Source of the DNA: Tubiluchus corallicola | Lineage: Eukaryota > Priapulida > Priapulimorpha > Priapulimorphida > Tubiluchidae | Reading direction: 5' to 3' | DNA length: 64,000 nucleotides | Assembly: GCA_030141605.1 (NCBI GenBank) | Contig: JAQGDQ010000001.1 | Location: 186,001-250,000 of the forward strand | Shown here: in pieces, positions 49,901 to 60,199 of the stretch | Layout of the letters: each line of letters starts with the position of its first letter | Numbering within the stretch: position 1 is the stretch's first letter | Translations under genes and position numbers: made by a program | The notes under the pieces: generated by a model | What the model saw: only the letters and a program-made list of their open reading frames with translations | Told to the model about the DNA's origin: nothing | Databases searched by the model: none

Positions 49901-52900
49901 GTCGAGTTTGAGCTAGTAAGCTTCAAGCCATGTGACAGGATTGTGGGTTACTCTGTAAAGAAATCTGGTTGTGTTGGAATCTGAGTGTAACTTCCGTAAA
50001 TAAGGTCACTAACTGAACAAGCTGAATGTAATGGTAACTGAATCCGTAGACATAAATAAACCATCAACTGCGGGAATGGTGGCATTTGTCGGTTTAAGTG
50101 TGGGTGTTTCAGCACACCATAGGATACGACACTACAACACGCAAACAGCTTTTTCATATCCTATCATACTAAAAATCAGTTTGAGTAATGCATGGGGTTT
50201 AATGGTTGTCATTTTCTGAATGAAGTAAAACAGACTCACACTGGTCAGACAAAGCTGAGTTCAAATATATCCAAGTGGTGCTGTAGCAAATGCAACGATG
50301 TCAGGCTGCCAGACAATTGATTTTGTTTACATTAGAAAAGATTTATTCAGGATAACTTGATAGAGCAACACTCGTTTACAACAAGGTCCTGACTGGTGGA
50401 CAGTTTGCAAACCATATTCAGGCTAATACTAAAAAGCATATATTTTGAACAAAAATAAAAACATGTGAAAATTTAAAAGCAGCTCAAATTTAAAAGTACA
50501 ATGCAATTAATTAGAATAACACTCTTGATAAAAATTAATTAGAATAACACTCTTGATAAAAAGCTAAAAGGTGACCCTTAAACAAGACCTATTGCTACTG
50601 TTCCTTAAAGGAAGACCGGATGTTTTTCATATACTGCCTCATTTTCAAGTCCGATAAAAAGTATATATTTTAACACAATAAATACTGCAAAAGCGTTTCT
50701 GATAATTAAATAATAGATTAAAATCTTAATTAACGGCGGGGGAGCGCAACTAGTGATGACATCACAACCAATATAAAGTTCAACATCAAAAACATTCCAC
50801 GAGCGTGTTGCACGTGTTTGTGAAATCGAAAATTGAAGTACAGTCCTACTGTAAGATATTCGGTGTGCTGTACAAAAACTCGGCAAGCTTTAAGATAAAA
50901 ATTCAAATTTCAAATTTACCAAATTTCAAAATTCAAAATTATTACAAAGTCATAAACGAACACATCAGAACTGAGAGGTACAGCACCTGTTTTTGTGCAA
51001 TACATTTCCAAAATGCAGGCGCTAGTCCCTGTCTAACTAGTGAATGGCGAAATGCATGCAACAGCGAAGAACTAGTGGCGCGAACATGAAATTGTGTTTG
51101 TGCGGTAATAATTCATTCATTTTTGAAAAAAATAGTATGTTTCCTTTCAATATTTTAAAGAGTCTACAGATTGTCTTGACCTACAGTTTTGCTTTAATTC
51201 AGTTGACAAAGAATTCCATACTTTAGCCCTCCTGTAGTATAGAGATTTTTGCCCAGCTTGTGTTTGGCATAGCTAATGGCACACAGGTCGCAACTGTGTT
51301 AAAAAAACTCATATATGTTTTAGGAGTAGTAAAATAATGTTCTTTAGTTTAACTTCTTGTTACAAAGATTATGTGTCCAAGTAACCATCTTATAGCAGGT
51401 CACAATACTTAGGTTAACAATGCTAGATGATCTGGAGAAAATAGGCTGTTTTCTAGTAAACTGTACATATTTCCATGTAGATACTTTTAATTTGTTTTAC
51501 ATGATTTTGATGTCATTATAGAGCCATCCTGTGTTTTAAAATATCTGATTTGAAATAAATGGTAATAAAAATAATGACAAAGGAGTGGTCCTAAAAATGT
51601 TGACTACTTCAGATTCTATCTGTAGTCGATTGCAGTAAGAGCATGTAAACCGTTAGCTCAGGCTGTGAAAAATTACAATTTACTTTAATTATATCAGTGC
51701 TGAGAAATGATCTTTTAGCTATGTCTATTGCTGGATCCATGTCTAGATAGGTCACATATGCATAGTGGAACAATCATTAGAGATGTAGCTACACTGAACT
51801 AAACAAACAAAATACTTGTCTCCCAATAACATAACTCGAGACCTATTGTTATTAGTTATGTTATGTTCTGTCAATCACGAAAAATAAACTTAAAGCACTG
51901 TTACAATGACATTCTCCTAAAGTCACTTATTAAAATATCTTACTTCTCCTCCATGTCCATCAAAAATTCCATACACAGAAACTCCTGTATTTTCAAAATT
52001 ATGAACCAAATTGAAGCGATCTTCCATGTGATGCCTTCGACCTCGTATTGCAAAGACAGCAATGTTTCCTTTTTTCAAATCCCAAGAGGTATGTTTCTAG
52101 AAAAAATAATCTTTGTTAGTAGTGAAAAAACTCTTAATGACAAGAACTGGAACAAAGTATTCCACAGTCAAAATATAGATGGGATACTATTACATCAAGT
52201 GGAAGAAAAATGAAATGCCAAAATACTAGCCACTACAATGTTTTGTATTAGACCTATTATATATATATACATGTTAGTCAATAATTGAGCATAGAGTTGG
52301 CACAGCTCCAATTATTCTATTATGCGATTATTCCAAATGGCACAGCAATAGCCAAAAAACATCCAAAAACGCTAAAAAAGTACAAGCGAACTGCCAGAAA
52401 TCAAATTTTAGAGAAACTTTTATAGTTTTACTGAAACCTGCGAAAAAAGCCTCGTGATGAGTAAGTCTGAACTTATATAGACATAAGAGCTAAAGATCTT
52501 AGAAACCGTACACTAAGTTAAAACATGCAGCAAGAAATAGAAATTTATGGAAGTGGCTAAGGCAAGGACAATAGACGCCTTGTTCTATTAGACCATGATC
52601 TAATCTGCAGCACTATCTGCTCATTCTGTGACCATATATCACAATAAAATTTACACAGTCCTCATGCTGCTTCGTCACTGTGGTTATAAAAAAATTAGTG
52701 TATGCTTCTAATTTCAGATGTACTAGATATATAACCAAACACTTACCATTGAATTACTTGAGTTAATATATTCTTCTTGAACATAGATAAAAGAATGTGC
52801 AGGCAGAGTCTGACAAGATATAAAGTTACTTAGGAAACAAACTTCAAGCAAAATATGCAACACGAAATGGGACTCTAAAGACTCAATCTTTTTAATTTGC

Positions 52901-55136
52901 CTGTACATGGCTGTAATCAAATTAACCCCTGATTTACACTGAGCCGCCGAGTCACTGACGTCCACACACACTATAACATACAGTCTCCGAAACGTTGTAT
53001 TGGCTACTTCAACGACTTAATTTTTCCAATTCATTGCAGTCAAATTTTACCACTATTTTACCGGCAGAGCCAAAAAAAACAAGTGGAATAAAATTAACGA
53101 ATACTACTAATATTATAAGTTGATCACCGTTAGTCAGTTGCACATTGTGCCCTTTTTTGGGTTTCAGTATACGTATACTGACTATACATTAATTTAGCGG
53201 TTTAGCCTACGTGTCTAACCAACAGAGGCTGAACGCAAGTACATGACGAAAAACTATTGACGTAGCTCAGCAAGCCAGCCTCCATTAATTCACTGAAGCA
53301 TTGCGACACTGAAAAGAAAATGGAGCTGCTCTTATAAATGTCCAACAAAGGTCATTCAAGAAATCTCATTTACGAATGTAGTTAAAAAAAATGGCACACT
53401 TAGCAAAATATGTGTTTAGGGTTACAGCAGGGTATAATTATTTTAGATATTTTTACCTCTCTCAAGGAAGTTATGCCTCAACACAGTTTGTTTGTTTGTC
53501 TAATTGTTTTGTTGTTTTTTGTCTGTTATGGCAGCAAGCCTATTACGCAAAAACTAAATAAAAGATGTCCAGAAAACTGTGTGAAAAAAGCAAGCTTAGA
53601 GGTGCCAAAACGGGAATCTTTTCGTCTATTACAGCTGCCAAAATTAATGGTTATAAAGGTAGATAAACACTATGTTGGAACATTGGTGCATTATTGATTA
53701 TAAATCCGTTTAATGAACAAATACTTTATGAGCTTTTTGCTAATCTATACTCTATATAATACCAACACAGGTATGCTTTTGTATGTTTGCTTGTTCATCA
53801 AAAGTGTACGTGTGTCTACAAACAGCGAAACGGAAGTAGTTGCTGTTGATTTAATCGGCAATGCTCCATCAAGACTCGTTTGTTGCTACTGTCCACCACA
53901 AGCTGACATTGTTTATATATTAACACACTCTGTGACACTACAAGCTCTCTGTATAATGTACACTATCCTACCATTGTTTTTGACAATTTTAACTAGCCAC
54001 TTTTTGAGTGGACAAGTTTTACTTATCCTGTCTCAGTCACCTATGAAAAATTTGCTAATTGTATTCTTGAAAATGGATTAACTCAGTGTATACAAAGTTC
54101 TACGCGTAATATATTGAACCTTGTTTTTACAACAGTTGAATAAAATGTAACTCAGCTTCAAATTAAGCTACCTTTTTCTACATCTGACCACAATACTATT
54201 CACTTTAAAACTGAAGCCCCGAATAAAGCCGTTTATGAAGATAGAGGTTATTCTCCCCTAGTCTCAGGTTAAGGGCCATAGTTACAAGTTGTACAAAAAT
54301 TATTGCCATATTGATGTTTTTAAACAGTCTTCTGCAAACAGGGTGATCAATATGTGAAACAGTTTAAAGTCAGAGGTTGTTAATGCAAACAACTTACGTT
54401 CTTTTTCATTTAAACTACTTATGTTTGATTTTAATCCTTTTTGTAAATTTAATAGTAATAACTAATTAATGTGGGCCACCATAAGTGCATTTGTGCCTGG
54501 TGGCTTTCTCCCTTCCTAAAACATTAGCTAATTATATTTATTTGTGAGACTTTACTGTATATGTACAATTGTATTATTTGGATTGAGTAAATCTAATCTA
54601 ATCTATTCTTAAATTTTACGAAAAAAAATCACACGAACGAGTTGGGATTGTTTGACTTTGGCAGACATTCTAGCTTTATTATATAAATCAATTCCATCAA
54701 AATAATTATCTGCCATTTTCCCTACTTTTCCATTTGTGCCGTTTTTTCATGTGCCATTATTACCTGCTTTTCTATTTGTGCCATTTCTCTTGTGTCATTT
54801 TTACGGTGCCATTTTCATCTGTGCCATTTTTACCGCGCACCGAGCTGAACAAATTAGAGGCACAGTAAATTCTCCGAATAAGAGCGACATCTACGTCTAT
54901 TGTTCAAATTAAGATAAATAAAATTTACTTACTGATGAAGTCGGGCTGTCGACTGGACGAGGATCGCCTCCAAACAACAGTATAGCTGATATTTTCGCAC
55001 GATAAAACAAACGCAGAAGTGCATCAACAAAATGAAAGTACGATAGCACCAGCAAAATAAACAAAATCAGCATCAGTGATTCAGGCCTCATTAAGTAATT
55101 CCGAATCAACCGACTGTAACAGTTTACAAATGTCAT
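37912..55136 (-). CDS. PPM1L: PPM1L-like membrane-anchored PP2C Ser/Thr phosphatase
   Basis: Metal-dependent Ser/Thr phosphatase; the vertebrate orthologue is ER-anchored and dampens stress-kinase and sphingolipid signalling. Six exons, all phase-consistent: 55136-54933, 52809-52747, 52096-51944, 45095-44882, 39901-39771 and 38412-37912, giving 421 residues. Residues 1-45 contain a hydrophobic anchor (LMLILFILLVLSYF) after NYLMRPES, matching the PPM1L N-terminus. PP2C metal and phosphate motifs are present: RRHHMEDR, VYGIFDGHGGE (about 130-140), VANVGDSRG, ATDGLWDAFS (Asp322, Asp326) and DNITVMVV (Asp362). The tail of about 50 residues after the last motif is longer than the short human tail and looks disordered. 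Exon 2 (63 nt) is the least certain: it is supported by in-phase splice sites and position but has little similarity. The introns are long and full of small repeats. Two inverted copies of one element flank exons 2-3. Confidence 0.93.
38537..38662. mobile_element. Small palindromic MITE in a PPM1L intron
   Basis: The left end TATAGGTTTTACACGTCA and the reverse complement of the right end TATAGGTTTTACATGTCA match at all but one position, and the match continues into ATGTAGAC. The interior is also self-complementary. A 126-bp hairpin-forming element, probably flanked by TA. Confidence 0.8.
43643..43762. repeat. ATTACATAATGGGC spaced repeats
   Basis: Four imperfect copies of TTACATAATGGG (starting near 43645, 43687, 43709 and 43749), 20-45 bp apart. 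No terminal inverted repeats were recognised. Confidence 0.6.
44037..44098. other. Two adjacent perfect hairpins
   Basis: GTAGTCTCA (44037-44045) pairs with TGAGACTAC (44063-44071). CCTAGTGTGA (44071-44080) pairs with TCACACTAGG (44089-44098). The two stems abut and share base 44071. Confidence 0.75.
46557..47370 (-). mobile_element. Inverted-repeat element, copy A
   Basis: Starts GGTGCGCGGTAAAAATGACA. At its other end (about 47262-47370) several GTGCCATTTTTACC-TACTTTTCCATT units run inverted to that motif. The reverse complement of 46690-47270 aligns with 53384-53795 (copy B) over several hundred bases; for example 47119-47138 is the exact complement of 53536-53555. No protein frame. Confidence 0.78.
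50505..50560. repeat. 28-bp perfect tandem duplication
   Basis: Two identical adjacent copies starting AATTAATTAGAATAACACTC in a PPM1L intron. Confidence 0.9.
53384..54841 (+). mobile_element. Inverted-repeat element, copy B, split by a LINE
   Basis: 53384-53795 is homologous to copy A in the opposite orientation. The element resumes near 54600 and ends with an array of GTGCCATTTTTACC-like units at 54713-54841, closing with TTTTTACCGCGCACC, the complement of copy A's first bases. The LINE between 53795 and 54600 is absent from copy A, so it was inserted later. Confidence 0.75.
53795..54600 (+). mobile_element. CR1-like LINE fragment (endonuclease plus 3' tail)
   Basis: 53800-53900 reads LVCCYCPP, the start of a LINE endonuclease. 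Another frame at about 53975-54230 gives FN*PLFEW, TRNILNLVFT and PFSTSDHN, the family's late endonuclease motifs including the catalytic S-D-H, interrupted by stops and a frame change. The reverse transcriptase is missing. The 3' end is a repeated ATCTAATCTA tail (54590-54605), typical of CR1-type elements ending in a short tandem repeat. Confidence 0.75.
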
Positions 55137-55623
55137 TTTTATCGTTTATTATGATCAACAGTACAGCGCTGTCGATGGACACTCCATAATTATTAAATTA
55201 ACAGTCATTTCAACCTAATCAAAATTCGCTTTGCGTACAGTGCACCTACAGACGAGAGAATATCCATATATCACACTGATCGTCTCATCGTGCAAAACAT
55301 TGACGATGATGTATAGCAAAGCATGATTGGTCGGTCGTTCTTAAATAACCAATGGACGTCCTTCTTAGTTTGTGCAATATGATTAACCTTTTTCGCAATG
55401 GCAGCATCCTAAAATGAGACAATTCCGCTTTAACATTTACGTTGTATGGAATATCTTGTTTCTCGTTTTTCTAACTGCAATTATATATTACTTATTTTTT
55501 GCTTGGTAATAGTTTAACCGTAATTGCCGCTAAAACCGTTTGTCAGGTTAGTGTTTAACAAATTTGCTTTATCCATACCATACCGCCAATCTTAAAATAT
55601 AACTAGACTAAGAGTGGTAGAGG

Positions 55624-56215
55624 TTAATCGAGCAAGCTCATTGTAACCCCATATTTCGTATCTAAATATCTATCTAGATTGTTCTTGAACATGTTCACTG
55701 AAGAAGCTTTAGCAATTTCAGATGGAAGTTGATTCCACTCTGTAACCACTCTTTCCGTGAAAAAATATTTTGTACAATCCAATTTAGCTCTGTATTTAAA
55801 ATTTTTTAAAGAATGCCCCCTGGTGCTGTCATCATTTACCAGTGTAAACATTTCTCTCTTTCAGTGCCACCTAACCCATGCATAACTTTATACGTTTGTA
55901 TCAAATCTCCTCTATGTCTCCTCAACTCTAAGGTTGTAAGTGAACATTTTCTAAGCCTCTCTTGATATGACATTTCCTCCATACCTTCAATCATGCTGGT
56001 AACACCCTACGTTGCACACCCTTTAGAAGCTTAATGTCTTTTCTATCATGGGGTTCCATGCTTGTACACAATACTTTAATTTAGGTCTTACCAAGCTTTT
56101 GTACAATTTCATGATTGCCGTGATGTCTCTAGATACAAATTGTCTCTTTGTCATTCCTAATGTTTGATTAGCACTCTTCACCATCTCAACACGCTTGCAG
56201 ATTTCAAGTCATTAG
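55624..56215 (-). mobile_element. LINE reverse transcriptase C-terminal remnant
   Basis: The minus-strand frame 55851-55624 ends with FFTERVVTEWNQLPSEI and VNMFKNNLDRYL, the closing block of CR1/L2-type LINE polyproteins. Upstream pieces in shifted frames (LYKSLVRPKLKYCVQAWNP near 56090) belong to the same protein. Frameshifts and stops make it dead. Confidence 0.82.
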
Positions 56216-56221
56216 TTACTG

Positions 56222-56479
56222 TAATCTGTAATCAGCAGAGATCCTTCCTTCATTTTGCCTTTATAATATGAAAGTTTGGTCCATCCTTTGTCGGAATATG
56301 CTGCTGTTGTTTATTCATAATATATAATATGTGGCATTAATTTTGTATTTGCTTATTCCATTACTGTACTCTTTAATCTGTAATCAGCAGGATCCTTCCT
56401 TCATTAACTTTATAATATGAAAGTTTGGTCCATCCTTTGTTGGAATATGCTGCTGTTGTTTATTCATAATATATAATAT
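56222..56479. repeat. Imperfect direct duplication of about 107 bp
   Basis: 56222-56330 and 56374-56479 are nearly identical (a few indels and one C/T change), separated by 43 bp. They lie 300-550 bp upstream of ANAPC13. Confidence 0.9.
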
Positions 56480-56769
56480 ATGTTAAGTTTTATGAAAAAT
56501 ACATGCATGTGCAAATGCGTGCTGATGAGTCGGTTCGCTTATGAGTCGCTGATTTAAAGAGAAATTAGTTTTTTGTAGTGGATCCCCGTATAGTTGCAGA
56601 TCCAGTTATTATATGTTGTCTGTGGATTTTGCAGAGCCAGGAAGCCACTCTTTGCAGACTCAAAGTAAGTGGATCTGTGAATTTCTGCCCAGAGTTCAGT
56701 TCATACAAATAAGGGCTTTACAGTTAACACTTAGATCAATAATGCAATGAGTTTTAACTTTTATTGATG

Positions 56770-56782
56770 TTCTTTATAATAG
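56770..56782 (+). promoter_or_regulatory. Splice acceptor-like site before ANAPC13
   Basis: TTCTTTATAATAG ends 12 nt before the ANAPC13 start codon. A short leader after a 3' splice site is what spliced-leader addition would leave. A cis 5'-UTR intron is the alternative. Confidence 0.4.
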
Positions 56783-56794
56783 TGAAACGTCTAT

Positions 56795-57022
56795 ATGGAT
56801 AGCGAGTATACAAATGATGGGCGGTTAATGGATATAGTGGATGAACATTGGCAGACTGAAAAACTTCCGGATGACCTTATTGCTGTTCCAATCATGGAAT
56901 TACCAGAATTGGAATCAGACAATGGCCAAAGTAACGAAACTTTGAAAGAACAAGAGCAAAAGTGGAATGATCTTGCTCTAGGAAATTTACATGAACAACC
57001 GCCTACTTCATCAAGTACCTAA
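56795..57022 (+). CDS. ANAPC13: Anaphase-promoting complex subunit 13
   Basis: Small subunit of the APC/C ubiquitin ligase that stabilises TPR subunits of the complex (yeast Swm1 relative). The 75 residues match the usual length of about 74. The whole protein aligns with vertebrate APC13: MDSE start, DGRLMDIVDEHW, KLPDDLIAVP, ELPELESDNG and KEQEQKWNDLALGNLHE. It is intronless and complete. The next gene, GSKIP, starts 54 nt after its stop on the same strand. Confidence 0.95.
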   Translation: MDSEYTNDGRLMDIVDEHWQTEKLPDDLIAVPIMELPELESDNGQSNETLKEQEQKWNDLALGNLHEQPPTSSST

Positions 57023-57027
57023 AACTT

Positions 57028-57039
57028 TGATTATTTTAG
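57028..57039 (+). promoter_or_regulatory. Intercistronic splice acceptor-like site
   Basis: TGATTATTTTAG sits in the 54-nt gap between ANAPC13 and GSKIP, 37 nt before the GSKIP ATG. No room exists for a normal poly(A) site plus promoter, so trans-splicing of a dicistronic transcript is the natural reading. Confidence 0.5.
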
Positions 57040-57076
57040 CCACTCAACCGTAATTTTTTGCCAAAATATTTTCATA

Positions 57077-57490
57077 ATGGACTTACAGAATGAAAAAGAT
57101 GATGAACGCTTTTTGAGTGTAGAAGCAAATGCTGCTGTGCGGGAGCTAGCATTTGCTGTCGTTTCCTTATCTATTTCACAAACTTTTACTAATAGTGAAA
57201 CAGAATACAGAATTAACTTGGAAACACTAGAGAACCAGCGTTATTGTATTGAACTTACACAAAGAGGCTTCCGAATCATCGGACGTGACTTTGATGTGGA
57301 TAATCCTCAAGACTGGGATAGATACTATGAAACTATTTATGCCTTGCTCGATGCAATTAGTCCAGCATACAGAACAATGTTTGGTGGTGCTCTTGCAGCA
57401 AAGCTTTTAGAAGTTGCAAAACAAGGCGATCAAGTGGATAATCAAGAAAATATGATTTGTGATGAAAATTTTAATGAGGAAGAGCGATAA
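57077..57490 (+). CDS. GSKIP: GSK3-beta interaction protein (DUF727)
   Basis: Small scaffold that binds GSK3-beta and, in vertebrates, the PKA regulatory subunit, bringing the two kinases together. The 137 residues match human GSKIP (139). Conserved blocks are EANAAVRELAFAV (PKA-binding helix region), YRINLETLENQRYCIELTQRGFRIIG, YYETIYALLDAISPAYRTMFG and the C-terminal helix ALAAKLLEVAKQG, which corresponds to the GSK3-binding segment. The acidic tail after it is lineage-specific. It is intronless and complete. Its start is the first ATG after the intercistronic acceptor-like site. Confidence 0.94.
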   Translation: MDLQNEKDDERFLSVEANAAVRELAFAVVSLSISQTFTNSETEYRINLETLENQRYCIELTQRGFRIIGRDFDVDNPQDWDRYYETIYALLDAISPAYRTMFGGALAAKLLEVAKQGDQVDNQENMICDENFNEEER

Positions 57491-58447
57491 TCAAAGCTAA
57501 AACAGTAATTGCTTAGTATTATTGTCAAATTAGGAATCCATAGCATTTTTATTTGTTTGCATATTGCTTTCTGTAATGTTAAGGTGTAAAAATTATAATT
57601 ATTACTGTGGGATATATAAGATTTTCTGTATAATGTGCAAAGAGTCAGACTACACAGTTGTTGATGCAGTGCTGTTGTAATCGAGATTAAAACTTGGAGT
57701 TAAGCCTAACTCGAATTGCAAATTTGCTTTGACTCGGACTCTGCCTAGCGACAAATGTTGGAAGACTGAAGAAAGTCCCTGAACAATTTACAACTTGAAT
57801 CAGACCCAAAGTGATGAACTGGCAGATCGAACTTGCGACTTGGCTGCACACTCAATGCCCAGCATTAAATTTTACTTTGTAAGACATAATGATAATGATA
57901 AATGGCATCATTGTTTGTTTGCAAATTGCTGTAGTAGTGTAGAAAAGTAATACTATTTGTTTGCAATTGCAAAAGGCCTTTTATCGCGAAAAATACTATT
58001 AATTATTTATGTTGTCTGTTATGTTTATGACCGTGCGAGTTCCATGTTTTCTTGAGGCCTTTTCCAAGCTCAACCATGTATTTTTTACATGTCTGTATAT
58101 CAGTTTGTTTGGGTTTTTAATTTTATTTTATGTAGCATCTACCTGGATAGTTTTTATCGTTATTTTAGCCTGATATTATATTGTATCTAATACAAAATTT
58201 ATGTTGCCAATTTCGCTTGCTATTGTAATTTTTTTAATTTAAATTCAATAGTTAATGACTATTATTTCTTGTGATTTATTAATTATACGTAGTGCATACT
58301 GTAAAAACAAATAATACAACTGATGATTATTGGTGTGAAGCTCTGAGCAGTCATGTGACAGTAATTAGACTCCCTAGTGCCTGAAATATTGCATACCAGA
58401 TTATCAGTTATCAAATTTTAAATTTTACTGCTTGCATTGTAACTCTT

Positions 58448-58453
58448 AATAAA
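58448..58453 (+). promoter_or_regulatory. Candidate poly(A) signal for the ANAPC13-GSKIP unit
   Basis: First canonical AATAAA I found after the GSKIP stop, about 960 nt downstream; a variant ATTAAA lies nearer at 57686. Confidence 0.35.
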
Positions 58454-59988
58454 CAACATCTCAGATTATTGCAGTCTTGTGAAAGAAAATTCAACCATTG
58501 TGCTGATACCTAAAATTTAATTGTTATGTAATGACCAGTGCAATAGTAGCTGATAATAAAGATGAAATTAAACAACAAAAACACTAAATGTTTGTGCATC
58601 TTGTAGAAAACTTATACGGTTTTGTATGCTGTAGTTATTTTCTTCCTGAGAAATCTAAGGAAGAACTAAATCAGAACAAACTTGCTACTTAATTGCAAAT
58701 ACTTCTTTGCCTGGAATATTTTGCATTTTGCTCATACTTGCTACGTAGAAAATATTTGATGAACTCACAGGTTTAATTTGAGACTTAGCTGCACATTCGG
58801 TACCCAGCATTTACAAGGAATAATTAATTTGCCCACAAATAACCTGTGCCCTTTTGTAACATTCTCCTTGTCTCTTCTGAGGTCATCAGCTTGTCAACAA
58901 AATAAACCTGCCACCGGCTGCATTGTTCCACTTAAGTTTTGCGTTTCTGTATTTTTTCGTTTTGCAGAATAGGCCTGTAGTTTCATTGCATGGCCCTGAC
59001 CTCTGAAATCTGCTTTAAAAAGACTTGATTGATCTTATCATTGATGTACTGTATTCAGTCAGTGTAGTCTAATCTGTCCAGTGTTTACAGCTCCTAGTAA
59101 GTTACTTCATTCATGTTGAATTTTGTAACCTTTGCAAATTTTTCAGTGTTGGCAAAGTTTTTTGAATGGTGGCTGTGTGTGCGCATGTATGAGGGTGTGT
59201 GTGTGAACGAGGATACCTTTACCCAAAAACTAAATTAAACATAAAATTACTGATACTATTTATGAATTCTCAGGATTATATCATTTTAATTTGCACGGGG
59301 AGATCAGTGACCGTTAACAAACATGAAAGCCTAGGGATTTGTTTACATAGTTAATACCATCTTACTGGGAGTATAGTTCTAAAAGTGTGGTACTGTAGCG
59401 ACAATACTGAATGACTGGTCTACTGTTTGTGCTTTTAGCTTGCATATTTATTGGTTTAACAAATTCACAACAGTTGAAATAAAACTGTATATCACTGAGA
59501 AGTATTTGTTTGCAGTTGCTACTTGTGAGGTAATGAATAAGCTTTTTGTAATGCAGACGATAAAAGATCAAATGAACAAAAAAAAAACAATTGCGAGCTC
59601 CCCGTTTATTTCATTTCATATTGTAATTCTTTTTACAGACTGTTTTTTGAAATACATTTAGTCATTAAAATTGTAAATGTGTATTCATCATAATTTTTTT
59701 TTAAATTGAATTTTTTGGAATCTTTCACTTATCTATATCTATTTAGTCCAACCGTGTGATAACAAAAGCAACATTCGCCTTGTCAACAAGTGACTTAGAA
59801 AATCTGTGATTGTCGCACATGTCGACCCCATGAAACCCTAGCTTAACCAATTAGCATTTGCAAATATTGTATGATAATAACTAAAACTGCAATAGTAGAA
59901 AAATTCTGGAACAAGATAGAAATTGTAACATTTACAAAGCACTCATTCATTTTATTTTAATTAATGAACATCTCGTAACTTTCAAACT

Positions 59989-59994
59989 TTTATT
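59989..59994 (-). promoter_or_regulatory. Poly(A) signal of MCCC1
   Basis: AATAAA on the minus strand, about 206 nt after the MCCC1 stop codon. Confidence 0.5.
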
Positions 59995-60199
59995 GACACT
60001 TTCCCGACAAATGTTTAACATAATTTTGAATGGTTGATGCTACACATTCGCTGCATGTCCTAGGTGCTATATGCCAACTACAGATATTGTCACTACATAC
60101 TTTAAACAACTTCCTTTAATTTAGCAGCAGATCCCCCATCAAAATTAAAATAAACAGACCAGTCCAATTTAGCAAACTTAACTTGAGGGTAGTGTGGAA

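Larger units (their letters stand above)
45096..51943 (-). other. PPM1L intron 3 (about 6.8 kb)
   Basis: Holds repeat copy A (46557-47370), a 13-bp perfect inverted repeat (49251-49263 with 49303-49315) and a 28-bp tandem duplication at 50505. No coding frame with recognisable similarity. Confidence 0.6.
57491..60199. other. 3' spacer between GSKIP and MCCC1
   Basis: AT-rich with no conserved frame. It should hold the GSKIP 3' UTR (candidate signals ATTAAA 57686-57691 and AATAAA 58448-58453) and the MCCC1 3' UTR. Confidence 0.6.
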
